This document shows positions 51,785-60,789 of a stretch of DNA of 64,000 nt, in pieces. A model generated the notes under the pieces. The model searched no databases. It worked only from the letters and a program-made list of their open reading frames with translations, and had not been told where the DNA came from. How positions within the stretch are numbered: position 1 is the stretch's first letter; each line of letters starts with the position of its first letter. This DNA comes from Prorocentrum cordatum (taxonomy: Eukaryota > Sar > Dinophyceae > Prorocentrales > Prorocentraceae), in assembly GCA_963575745.1 (NCBI GenBank), contig CAUYUJ010015294.1, forward strand, positions 415,001 through 479,000, read 5' to 3'. Made by a program: the position numbers and the translations under genes.

Positions 51785-52927
51785 TTATTGTGCAGGTGGT
51801 GGTGTGTCTGGACGGTCGGGGCTGAAATCCACCTCCTCGTCTTCGCCATTGGCTTCCATCATGAGGATGGTGGCCTCGTCCTCGCACATCCCACATCCAT
51901 CACCTTCTTCATCTTCTGACATAGGGTTGCCGATGACGACTGTCATCGGTTCAGCCGGGACGGGCAGGTTCCCCTGCTGTACAAGCGTCTGAGCATCGCT
52001 TGGCTGTCCCGGAGTCGGCGGTACGGTAGTCGGCTCAGGCTCGCTACCGAGCGTAGGCTGCCCGATAATATTTCGCATGGCCGCGTGGTTGGGCTGCAGC
52101 CCCGCCGCCTGGAGACCCCATCCCAGCGGAGGGAGAGCCTGACCGCGCATGGAGATGGCCCTTTCAAGGGCTTGGCGCCATCTCCCTCTGGAATACCACG
52201 CATGTCGCTGCACGTCCTCAGGGTGCACGCCATCAATAAGAGTGAGGACCGCCAGCACGAACTCCGAGTCGTCACAGGCATCGGTGTCTTGTAGCATCAT
52301 GTGGCCACTCTCGACACTCTCATGACTCTCGGGATATGCTACGACCAATACAGCGCGCATCTGCATGAGGGTCTGCAGTATCGTGTGCGGTCCGTACTCG
52401 ACTGGGGCAAGCGAGCCAGGGGGTACACATGGGCCCCCTGGCACGCCCGTAATGAACGCTTGAGATTCTAGTTCCATCAGGTCGGCATAGTTTGGAGGAT
52501 ATACTGGAGTGGGCCTGGTTCCAAGCATAAGGTCGGGTTGATGTCGAAGGTCGTGGTCAACCTCCGAAGGCGAGGCCTCTACAGTGACGTCCTCGCCACT
52601 GCTCTCGTAGGCCGTGATGTTGCCTGGGTTACCGAACATCCAGTCGAAGAAAGATAAGGGCTGGTTTCCCAGCGCACCATTCTCCACAGGCGTAAACTCG
52701 ATATTTCCGAGCACAAATCTGCGGAGGTACTCGAGGTAGTACGCGTACAGTCCGTGGCCGTACGCCTCGAGCTCATCCAAGTTGTCCATGCTGCTGGCCC
52801 AAGTGAAAAATATCTGTTCCATGGCCTCAAAATCTTGGAGGCTCAGATATTCAATAACTGGTTCACTTGAGCCGAGATGGACTTCGGTCGACCTGCCCTT
52901 TCCATTTCCCTTCGCTTCGCTGGACAA
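51785..52927 (-). CDS. Uncharacterised acidic polyprotein segment
   Basis: About 380 residues, acidic, with LSLQDFEAMEQIFFTW, HGLYAYYLEYLRRFVLG, FVLAVLTLIDGVHPEDVQRHAWYS and an acidic tail PMSEDEEGDGCGMCEDEA. It overlaps the end of Gag in another frame and stops at a TAA (51787-51785), beyond which the same frame continues open. No known domain. Confidence 0.5.
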   Translation of the reverse strand: MSSEAKGNGKGRSTEVHLGSSEPVIEYLSLQDFEAMEQIFFTWASSMDNLDELEAYGHGLYAYYLEYLRRFVLGNIEFTPVENGALGNQPLSFFDWMFGNPGNITAYESSGEDVTVEASPSEVDHDLRHQPDLMLGTRPTPVYPPNYADLMELESQAFITGVPGGPCVPPGSLAPVEYGPHTILQTLMQMRAVLVVAYPESHESVESGHMMLQDTDACDDSEFVLAVLTLIDGVHPEDVQRHAWYSRGRWRQALERAISMRGQALPPLGWGLQAAGLQPNHAAMRNIIGQPTLGSEPEPTTVPPTPGQPSDAQTLVQQGNLPVPAEPMTVVIGNPMSEDEEGDGCGMCEDEATILMMEANGEDEEVDFSPDRPDTPPPAQ

Positions 52928-54624
52928 TCTTTTACAACATGATCGGTACTATCACACTCATGGCACTTTAGGATCTGGCCGTCTCTACCTCGCGGGTTTC
53001 CCCGCCTACCTTTACCTTTGCCTGAGGTATCTCTACGGCCTTTACCACGGCCTTTCCCCCCGAAAAATATCTCATCATACTGATCATGTGAGAGCCTCTG
53101 AAGGAAAGCCGCGATGCCTCGTCCACTCAACCTACGGCGGCCCCGTTTGCCTTTACCTTTTCCTTTGAAACTCCTCCGGGTCCTCCTCCTAACACGACGC
53201 ACTGGTTTTCGTGTGAACCTCCTCCACCTCCGCTTTGCCTGTTGTAATAACCAGAACAGGTGTTCGGCACGCTGGTTGTCACCTTCAATTTGCATGATAT
53301 CCGACCAGTCTGAAGGTTCAACACCATCTGATGATATGGCGTCGGTGTCGGTGCCGGAGTCGAAATCGTCATTTCCCAGGTAGGTGGATGCACCGTCGTG
53401 TAGGGGATTCGCTTCACCCCATAAGGAACGGTGTGGTTGAGGTTCTCTAGGAGGGGGGCTGGTTGCCCAGCTTGGTTGTGATCGATCCCCTGTTAGTAGG
53501 GCTGTGGACTCTCCAGGATCGTCGGCCCATATGCTTGAGGGCCCGTTGCCAGGCTGAGCTTCGGTGGTTAAGGTAGTATAGAAATTTCCACTACCAATTC
53601 CCCTTCCCCCTCCAAACACTAATCCTACGTTGCCAGGAGACCGTTCTGACAAATTGCCTATCGAGCGCATCCTCTCGCACAACTCATCATACTCTTGTTG
53701 TCTTCGGGGCATTTGGTGGTTGAGTGGCTGCAAGAGTTGCATGGCTCTCTGGCTGCCGACGCCTAGGGCGCGAAATAGGATAGTAGTAAGCAGTTGGAAG
53801 TTGGGAAGGTCAAACCCCACCGACCGTGCCTCAAGACGGGCCATCTCGAACCGAGTGAGGGTTACATCGATTCGTTCTCCGTGAGGCACATGGAAGTCGA
53901 TGAGCTGTGTGCCTGAAGTAAGCTGGCGCTCATCTTCCAAGCGTTCGAACTTCACGCTTAAGAGGAGCATAATGTATGGTGCTGGGTCGGTGTGGACACC
54001 ATCGATGTCCGCACCGTAGTTTATAATGTCAGGTGGTACCCTCATGGCGAGTGTCCTCGCTAGGCCACCCAGGCCGCGTTGCATGGCGGCTGCTTGGGCC
54101 TGTGGCGTCATGCGTCCGCTTGTGACGTTGAGCCACGCGTTGACCTCATAAACGTACTCGCGGAAAGGTACGTTGCCTTGAGGGTCCCAGAATGGGCCAT
54201 GTGTTTGCCCATCGGTGCTGTTGTCTCCTCGGCGCATGTGTCCGATTGTTGCCCCCAGCGCAAACCATATGATGGCGAAGATAACCAGCCCAAGGCTGTG
54301 AAGATATGTGTGGTTATCAGGCGCGTTGCCGCGCTGGGGTGGCGCCTTGTCAAGTCTTCGAGGCGCTTTATCTTGCGGGTCCCCCCGCCTCTGCTTCAAG
54401 TGCTGCGCTTCTGGCTCGTTGCCGAGCGGTTGGTAGTAGCGTAGTGATGAAGCGTATATGGTACCAATGTTGTTGTCTAGACGTCGTACCTCTCGCGTTG
54501 CTTCTTGCTCTTGAACTGATCCTCGTAGATGTAGTTGGAGTGGTGGCGCAGGGTGGTAGTTGGTCACGAAGATCGCGCCAGATAGCGTGAGGAAAAGAAG
54601 AGCAAGAGCTGACCACACGAGAGT
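52843..54624 (-). CDS. Gag-like segment with zinc knuckle and two hydrophobic helices
   Basis: Begins after the primer-binding site; the first in-frame Met is only at 54237, so translation start is unclear. Two hydrophobic segments (VWSALALLFLTLSGAIFV at about 54618-54567, LGLVIFAIIWFALGATIG at about 54294-54241) precede a helical capsid-like region (VPFREYVYEVNAWLN, FERLEDERQL, FDLPNFQLLTTILFRALG, YDELCERMRSIG). A basic Gly/Arg/Lys stretch and C-H-E-C-x4-H-x4-C (52965-52924) follow, a classical zinc knuckle for RNA binding. Membrane-like helices are unusual for a copia Gag. RGN/LGN-x-P peptides mark the encoded hairpins. Confidence 0.75.
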   Translation of the reverse strand, partial: TLVWSALALLFLTLSGAIFVTNYHPAPPLQLHLRGSVQEQEATREVRRLDNNIGTIYASSLRYYQPLGNEPEAQHLKQRRGDPQDKAPRRLDKAPPQRGNAPDNHTYLHSLGLVIFAIIWFALGATIGHMRRGDNSTDGQTHGPFWDPQGNVPFREYVYEVNAWLNVTSGRMTPQAQAAAMQRGLGGLARTLAMRVPPDIINYGADIDGVHTDPAPYIMLLLSVKFERLEDERQLTSGTQLIDFHVPHGERIDVTLTRFEMARLEARSVGFDLPNFQLLTTILFRALGVGSQRAMQLLQPLNHQMPRRQQEYDELCERMRSIGNLSERSPGNVGLVFGGGRGIGSGNFYTTLTTEAQPGNGPSSIWADDPGESTALLTGDRSQPSWATSPPPREPQPHRSLWGEANPLHDGASTYLGNDDFDSGTDTDAISSDGVEPSDWSDIMQIEGDNQRAEHLFWLLQQAKRRWRRFTRKPVRRVRRRTRRSFKGKGKGKRGRRRLSGRGIAAFLQRLSHDQYDEIFFGGKGRGKGRRDTSGKGKGRRGNPRGRDGQILKCHECDSTDHVVKDCPAKRREMERAGRPKSISAQVNQLLNI

Positions 54625-54631
54625 GCGGCCA

Positions 54632-54643
54632 GCTCCGCTACCA
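54632..54643 (-). promoter_or_regulatory. Primer-binding site complementary to an initiator-Met-like tRNA 3' end
   Basis: The coding strand reads TGGTAGCGGAGC two nt after the 5' LTR. TGGTAxCxGAG is the usual PBS of copia elements primed by initiator tRNA-Met (whose 3' end includes the acceptor sequence and CCA). It fixes the direction of the element and the inner edge of the 5' LTR. Confidence 0.75.
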
Positions 54644-54645
54644 AA

Positions 54646-54907
54646 TCTGAAGTGACTATGGCAAGTCAAATAGCATCCGATTCCATGGGAAGCTGATGGC
54701 AAATAGCGCCCGGTGCCGTACTGTGGTGGTTCAGCAAGGGGAATGGACGGATAAGATAGGATAAGATCGATGTAATGATCTTTCCAGCACGTAGCGAACG
54801 CAAGCAGTGTCCGGGCAAATAGGGCGCGCGCGCCTTGAGCCAAAGGCAACGGCGCGCGAGCTACACTCCCGATCCTATATAACATCTCCCAAAGAGCTAC
54901 CCTTAAA
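54646..54907 (-). repeat. 5' LTR of the copia element
   Basis: Second LTR, next to the primer-binding site. The long open Gag frame continues backwards through it, which is probably accidental. It holds a TATA-like box and a spliced-leader-like sequence set inside a GC-rich inverted repeat (GCGCGCC...GGCGCGC). Confidence 0.9.
54834..54882 (-). promoter_or_regulatory. TATA-like box and spliced-leader-like putative transcript start
   Basis: On the coding strand TTATATA (54882-54876) is followed about 25 nt later by CCGTTGCCTTTGGCTCAAG (54852-54834). The dinoflagellate spliced leader, as I remember it, contains CCGTAGCCATTTTGGCTCA followed by AG; the LTR string is the same except one substitution and a 2-nt gap. 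The spacing suggests that transcription could start at the leader-like string, giving an mRNA with a pseudo-leader 5' end. This is inference; no transcript data are visible. Confidence 0.5.
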
Positions 54908-54909
54908 AG

Positions 54910-55640
54910 TGACGGGGCGCCCCGCGAGCGGTCAGGGCGTCCAAGATGGCCCAAGATGGCCCCAAGAGGGCGTCAGAGAGCCCAATATGAGCTCCAAGAT
55001 GGCTCAATATAACGCAAAATGCCTCGAGATGGCTCCCGAGATGTTCCAAAACGCTCCAAGACTGCTCCAAGACGGCTCTAAGATGCCAAAAGAGCTCTCC
55101 AAGGATGCACCCAAGAAGCCAAAATCCCTCAGAAGCCGGTGGAACAACAAAAACAATGCGTTTTACTGCCTCGACTTTTCGCATCCGATGGCCATTCGAA
55201 GCCCTAAGTTAGCTCAAAGATGGCCAAGAGAGCCCTAAGAGGCGCCCGAGGGAGCCCCAAGACGGCCCCAAGAGCGCCCAAGAGCGCTCCAAGAGCGCCC
55301 CGAGATCGCTCAAAAAGGCGACATGGGGGGCCCCGAACTAAGGGGGCATAGCCTTTTCGCTTCCGATGGCCATCCGAAGCCTAGGGATGGCTCCAAGATG
55401 GCCCAAAAGGGTTGTAAGAGCGCTCCCAAGGCCCCCAAGAGCGCTTCAAGAAGGCCCCAAGAAGCGCCCAGAAGGCCCCAGGAGGCCCCAACAGGCGCCC
55501 AATAGGCGTCCAAGAAGCTCCCAAGAGACCCCCAAGAGGCCCCAAGAAGCGCTGCGAGGCACCCAAGACGCTCTAAGAGGCGCCTGGGAGCGCCAAGAGG
55601 CCCCCAAGACGCTCCAAGAGGCCTCCACTGGGGGGCCCTT
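54910..55640 (+). repeat. CCCAAGAGG-type array next to the copia 5' LTR
   Basis: Words such as CCAAGATGGC, GAGCGCCCAAGAG and CCAAGAGGCC, with two AT-richer cores (about 55130-55200 and 55335-55385, around TTTCGCATCCGATGGCCATT / TTTCGCTTCCGATGGCCATC). From 55641 to 55888 no gene is seen. Confidence 0.75.
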
Positions 55641-55888
55641 CCTCTATGTGCTGCCCACTTCCCTGATCGAGGCTAATCCTCTGGGCATCTTTTCTGGATG
55701 GACTGGCGGGGTTACTTTTTAATCAGCGGCCGCGGGCGAGCGCGCCGGCGGCGAGTCCAGTCAAATCGGGGCACGCAGAAACGAATTAAACTAAAGCGAC
55801 GGAAGGTGGCCACACCTACAGCGGCTAACCGGGGCCTCGCGCAGCAGCTCAGCGGCGGACCGGCGAGTGGGGGGCAGGGGGGCAAAAC

Positions 55889-56150
55889 CAAAAAAGAAAA
55901 TAAAATAGACAAATCAAATAAAAAAAAAATAATACAAAAAAACAAAAAAAAGAAACAAAAAACAAAAAAAAAAATAAAAAAAAAAAAAAAAAAAAAAGTA
56001 AAATAAAAGAAAAAAAAAAAAAATAACAGAAGCAAAATCAAAAAAAACAAAACAACAAAAAAAAAAAAAAAAAAAAAGAACAACAAAAAAAAAAGAAACA
56101 CAAAAAAACAAAACAAAAAAAAAAAAAAAAAAAAAAAACAAAAAAAAAGC
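55889..56150 (+). repeat. A-rich interrupted tract
   Basis: About 260 bp, mostly A with isolated C, T or G. Followed after 80 bp of ordinary sequence by a T-rich tract. Confidence 0.85.
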
Positions 56151-56230
56151 AATACGAGTACGGTACTGCCACCAGCGCGCAAGTAATGCATAGCGTCGAA
56201 GCACACAGAAAGGTCGGGACAAGACTGCGT

Positions 56231-56320
56231 TTTTTTTTTTTTTTTTTTTTTTTTTGTTTGTTGTGTGTTTTTTTTTTGTTTTTTTTTTTTTTTTTTTTTT
56301 TTTTTTGTTTTTTTTTTTGT

Positions 56321-56392
<72 letters not shown>
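56231..56392 (+). repeat. T-rich tract facing the A-rich tract
   Basis: About 160 bp of T with rare G. With 55889-56150 it could form a long imperfect A:T stem around the 80-bp spacer. The 56393-57050 stretch contains CCCAGG/GTCTG words but no gene. Confidence 0.85.
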
Positions 56393-57051
56393 CCGCCGCG
56401 GGCGGGAGCGGCAGCGGCGGCGAGTAACGGTCGGGCTGCGGCCGAAACTAGTTGGCCGGACGCGCGCGCGGGCCGCGGCCGGCGCCGGGGCGGCGGGCGC
56501 AAGGGCGCTGCAACCCAGGGCGTCTGACGCCCAGGGACCAGCACCCAGGGGGTCTGCAACTACGCTGCGAAAGTGGCGCGACGCAAATAACCCCAAGGTG
56601 TCTGAGACCATGGCCCAGCAGTACGCCGCTTGAGACACTATCGAAGTATGGGGCCTGCCAACCTCGGCGCAGCGAATGGTGTACCATAGAGTCCCAGGAT
56701 GTCTGAACCATGCTCAAGCAGAGGCATCAGAGAGACACGCACGCTGTCGCCTGACTGCAAACCGTGGGGAGAGGTGGGACTCTGACAGCGCCAGCGAACC
56801 GTCGCAGCTTCAGAGTACGCACCAATGCAGCCCAAAGGCGCGAAGTTCATGGTGTCTGTAACCGAGCAAGGCACGTCAAGACCGGGGAGACAACCGCGAA
56901 CAGAGATGCGTCCGCAAGCGAGCCATCAAGAAACATGATGTGGCGCTATGCGGAAGGTACAACTGTCCCGATCTTCTACCAGGCACAAGTCGCAGGCGAC
57001 TAGCGACCAAAGGTAAGAGCAGGAACGCGTACCAGGGAGCATCTAACGTGA

Positions 57052-57152
57052 CAAAAAAAACAAAAAAAAAAAAAAAAAAACAAAAAAAAATAAAAATAAC
57101 AAAAAAATATAAAAAAAAAAAAAAAACAAAAACAAAAAAAATAAAAAAAAAC
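57052..57152 (+). repeat. A-rich interrupted tract
   Basis: About 100 bp, third tract of this texture. The region 57160-57710 that follows holds no supportable gene. Confidence 0.8.
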
Positions 57153-57714
57153 AAGCATACACAGAGCCACACCTATCCTTGGTACCCTGGCGTACCAGAG
57201 TGAAGTGTAAGAAGATGGCGCTATGGGAAAGCTGCGCTGCCGCTTACCAACTGCAGCCGAAGCAACAGCCAGCGGTCACGAAGAAGCCCAGGGAGCTAAG
57301 GGCCGCTCATCCAGGTAGAGCGGGGGAGCGACGATGGGATGATGCCAGTCCGGGCAACAGGAACTGGCGGCCAACAAAGAAGCAGGCGTACGCACTAGGC
57401 ACAAGTATGGGCTCATCCCGCTGACCACCCGCGGCAACACTGTGGCCGGTGCGCGCAGGTGGGTGCGCAACTGCGTCCCTGCGTCCGGGCGCGGCAACAA
57501 CGTCCTTACGGGTGGGCACACCGCGCCACCGTGCCGGAGGCGTACCTCAACGGCTCAGAAGTGCACCATCTGGTCATGCGTTCGAAGACCCGCTGTCGAG
57601 ACGCCACCCGCCCAAGGTCGCTCCCAGGGAACAGCAGAGAGGAGCAGCTGAAGGCCGCTGTACCTTCAAGAAACTGGTGGGGTTACGCGAAGCGTCTAGA
57701 CTTGCAAGAGGACT

Positions 57715-58075
57715 CCAGTTGCAAAAATTACACTCGGATTCCTACTATACAGGTTACACTAGGACTACTTTTGCACAGAGTGCAGTAGGACTGCCATTGC
57801 ACAAGCTACACTCGGATTCTCTGCGTACGGATTCTACGCAGATTCTCCGTGTACAAGATACAATCATATTGTACATGATACACTGGGATTCCAAGTGTAC
57901 AGGTTGCACTGGGATTCCCTATGTACAGGCTACAGCCGTATTCCTAGCACACAGGTTAAACTGAGATTACATCGAAACTACAAACAAAATTCCTGGTGTA
58001 CGGGTTATAAAAAATGTCCCTACTGTGGAAATTACAATCGGACCCCGCGTGTACAAATATCACTCGGGCGACTGA
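57715..58075 (+). repeat. ~30-bp tandem repeat around TGTACAGGTTACAC-TCGGATTCC
   Basis: About twelve diverged units (TACACTCGGATTCC, GTACAGGTTACACTGGGATT and variants) every 28-31 bp. The same family resumes at 58806. The 58080-58800 interval contains GC-rich sequence without a gene. Confidence 0.75.
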
Positions 58076-58805
58076 CTCCAACATGGGACCCATGGGGGGC
58101 CACCCGGAAGGAAAGCACTCCTGGGGCGCGCACAAAAACCCAGGAGGCCCAATTTCCGCGGAAGAAAGAAAGACATCCTTGGCGAGGGGTTCAGGCACGG
58201 GGGCTACGCCTGCCTAACATTTCGGAAGAGGAATGAAGTCTCAGCCGCAATGGTGCTGGCGCGCGGGCCCTCCCCCCCCCCCCTGGCGCAACCAGAGGAA
58301 GAAAAATGCGAGAGCCCAGATTGTAAATGTAATGCGCCATCACTCTTAATGGTAGCTGTACTAGGGAACTGTACCAGCATTATTTGCACGCGTCTGTGTG
58401 TCCTATTTCCGAACACAACATTATGTACTGTGTAACCGCGGCTTTCGTACTCCCAATTCGCGATCCTGCAATGTTTCCTTCTCCTTAAGTCGCGAGTCTA
58501 AACTGTTTCCTCAAACGCCTCCATCGCAATTCGATAAGACTAGTTGTACCGTAGGACCAGGCGCGCTCTAGGAGCAGCTGCGCGCTAGAACATGGTGGTA
58601 CCCGTTGCACTCAAGTACTAGGTACACTCTAGCCAAAAAAAGTTCAAGGGTTTCGGCGGCAATACGCTCGCGGAAAAAGGAACAACATCCATGCGCCGTC
58701 AGGGGTCCCAGGTTTATCGGGTCGCCGAGAAAGCGGGCCCTCTGCGGAAGGAAAAGAAATCCTGCCAAGGGGGTTGGGGAGTTCACGCATGAATCGCGAG
58801 GGCGA

Positions 58806-59225
58806 CGTACAAGTTACAATCGGATTCCGATTCTACAGTTCACCAGAATTATATTTTTGTGAAGGTCACACTCGGCTTTCTATTGTATAGACTACAGTAT
58901 GATGTGTATTCTACAACGTATAATCGGATTCATGTTGCACAGGTAAAAAAGGGGGCTTTCTAGTGTACAGTGTTCAAGATTATTTGCTTATGCGGTTTGC
59001 ATGTGGGTTCTTACGGTACACTGAAATTCCTACTAGTTTAAACTTCTACGCGTCAATTTTCAAAAGCTAGGTTGACAAAGGTTTTATTCAACAACTTACA
59101 AGGAGAATCCCACCGTACAGGTTACCATAGAATCCCGATTGTATACGTTACAGTCGGAATCCTATTGTACAATACACAATAGGACTCCGAGTGCACACGT
59201 TGCAGTCGGATTTGCTGCGTCTGTT
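58806..59225 (+). repeat. ~30-bp tandem repeat, second block
   Basis: More diverged units of the family above (TTACAATCGGATTCCGATT, TACGTTACAGTCGGAATCC, CACGTTGCAGTCGGATTT). Confidence 0.7.
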
Positions 59226-59239
59226 TTGTGTGTTGTTTC

Positions 59240-59520
59240 CTGGCCTGGGAATCAACGAAACGCTGCATGAGTGTTCCCCTTTCTTTATTTGATTTTCTTT
59301 TTCCTGGTCTGGGAATCAACGAAACACTGCGTATGTTGTTTGTCTTGGATGCTGGGATGGGGACGTCCTGATTGGAAGGCCGCGGCGAACGCTGGTGACT
59401 TCTCACAAACAACTGAACACAAACATACGCAGCGTTTCTTTGATTTCCAAACCAGAGCAAGCAACAATAGCCAGGCATACGCAACATGTCGCAGCGCCAG
59501 GGGCACGAAACGCTGCGTAT
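59240..59520. repeat. Short motif CGAAACGCTGCGTATG in direct and inverted copies
   Basis: CTGGGAATCAACGAAACGCTGC occurs at about 59244-59265. A close copy is at 59304-59335, an inverted copy at 59424-59455 and a shorter direct copy near 59506. The 59304/59424 pair forms a 32-bp imperfect inverted repeat with an 88-bp loop. A further inverted relative is at 60530-60550, beyond the CA/CG tract. Confidence 0.6.
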
Positions 59521-59641
59521 GTGTGGTTATTGTGTGCTTGGGTGTTGGGTGTTCAGAATGAGTGGTGCTGGGCGGGACGCCGCGGAGAGAGCTGCCGCTC
59601 CCCAAATCATGCGCTTCCCGGGTAAGAAAGAAAGAACACAA

Positions 59642-60447
59642 CAACACACACACACACACACACTCTCACACACACACACACACCACACACATACACACAC
59701 CCACACACCCACACACCCACACACCCACACACCCACACACCCACACACCCACACACCCACACACACCCACACACACACCCACACCCACACCCACCCACAC
59801 CCACCCACACCCACCCACACACACACACACCCACACACACCCACTCACACACACCCACACACACTCACACACACCCACACACACCCACACACACCCACAC
59901 ACCCCACACACACCCCACACACACCCACACTCACACTCCCACACATACACCCACACACACCACGACACCCCCACACACCCACACACACCCACACATCCAC
60001 CCACACTCAAATACCCACACACCCACACACCACACAACACCCACACCCTCCCAACCCCCACACCCGCGCGCCCCGCGCCCGCCCGCAGCGCCCGCGCGCG
60101 CGCGCCCGCTACACTACACACACACAATCAAAACACACACAACCCACACACTACACACACACACAACACAACACACAACACGCGCGCGCGCGCGCACGCA
60201 CGCGCGCGCAGCGCACCGCACGCGCACGCGCACGCGCACGCGCAACGCGCAACGCACACGCGCACGCGCACGCGCCACGCGCACACCGCACTGTGCACAC
60301 CATCCAACCAGCAGCACACGCACACCACACGCACACCGCGCACGCGCACGCGCACGCGCACGCGCACGCGCACGCGCACGCGCACGCGCACACGCACGCG
60401 CACGCGCACGCGCACGCGCACGCGCACGCGCACGCGCACGCGCGCAT

Positions 60448-60493
<46 letters not shown>

Positions 60494-60537
60494 GCGCACG
60501 CACACACACACACACACACATACACACACAAACATAC
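59642..60537 (+). repeat. 0.9-kb CA/CG alternating tract
   Basis: (CA)n and CCCACACA words to about 60060, then CGCGCG and CGCACG repeats (pure at about 60335-60500), ending in (CA)n. Nearly the whole tract alternates pyrimidine and purine. Open frames through it are low-complexity Thr/His/Arg/Ala and not called as genes. Confidence 0.9.
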
Positions 60538-60789
60538 GCGGCATTTCGTGACGCCGATCAAGAACCATACGTTTGCGCGCACGATGCCTGTGATGGTTGG
60601 TGACCACGATGGAAACCACCACAACCGCAAGTTCACAAAAAGATTCCAGGACGGGCGCAATCCCAAATTTACATGGCAGCGTTTCGCACTTGCACTCACG
60701 GTTCACTCTGCACTGCGCGCAGCGCATGCAATTACACGCGCCTTCGCCTTGCAAACATCACCCCAGGAACCATCTTAATAACACCAAAG

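Larger units (their letters stand above)
38692..54907 (-). mobile_element. 16.2-kb Ty1/copia LTR retrotransposon with accessory domains
   Basis: Two 262-bp direct LTRs flank, on the minus strand: Gag with zinc knuckle, a long uncharacterised region, a KptA/Tpt1-like domain, a RING-H2 finger, aspartic protease, methyltransferase-like domain, integrase, RT and RNase H. Integrase lies before RT, as in copia. A primer-binding site follows the 5' LTR. The LTRs differ at about 13 of 262 positions by eye. No target-site duplication and no purine-rich coding-strand tract next to the 3' LTR could be recognised. Frames are broken at several homopolymers and by two in-frame stops. It also carries a family of small hairpins described separately. 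Confidence 0.9.

Noticed and set aside
55712-56638. Lys-rich and Phe-rich long frames
   Set aside because: Direct consequence of the A-rich and T-rich tracts.
59642-60537. Long Thr/His and Arg/Ala-rich open frames
   Set aside because: They come from CA and CG dinucleotide-type repeats.
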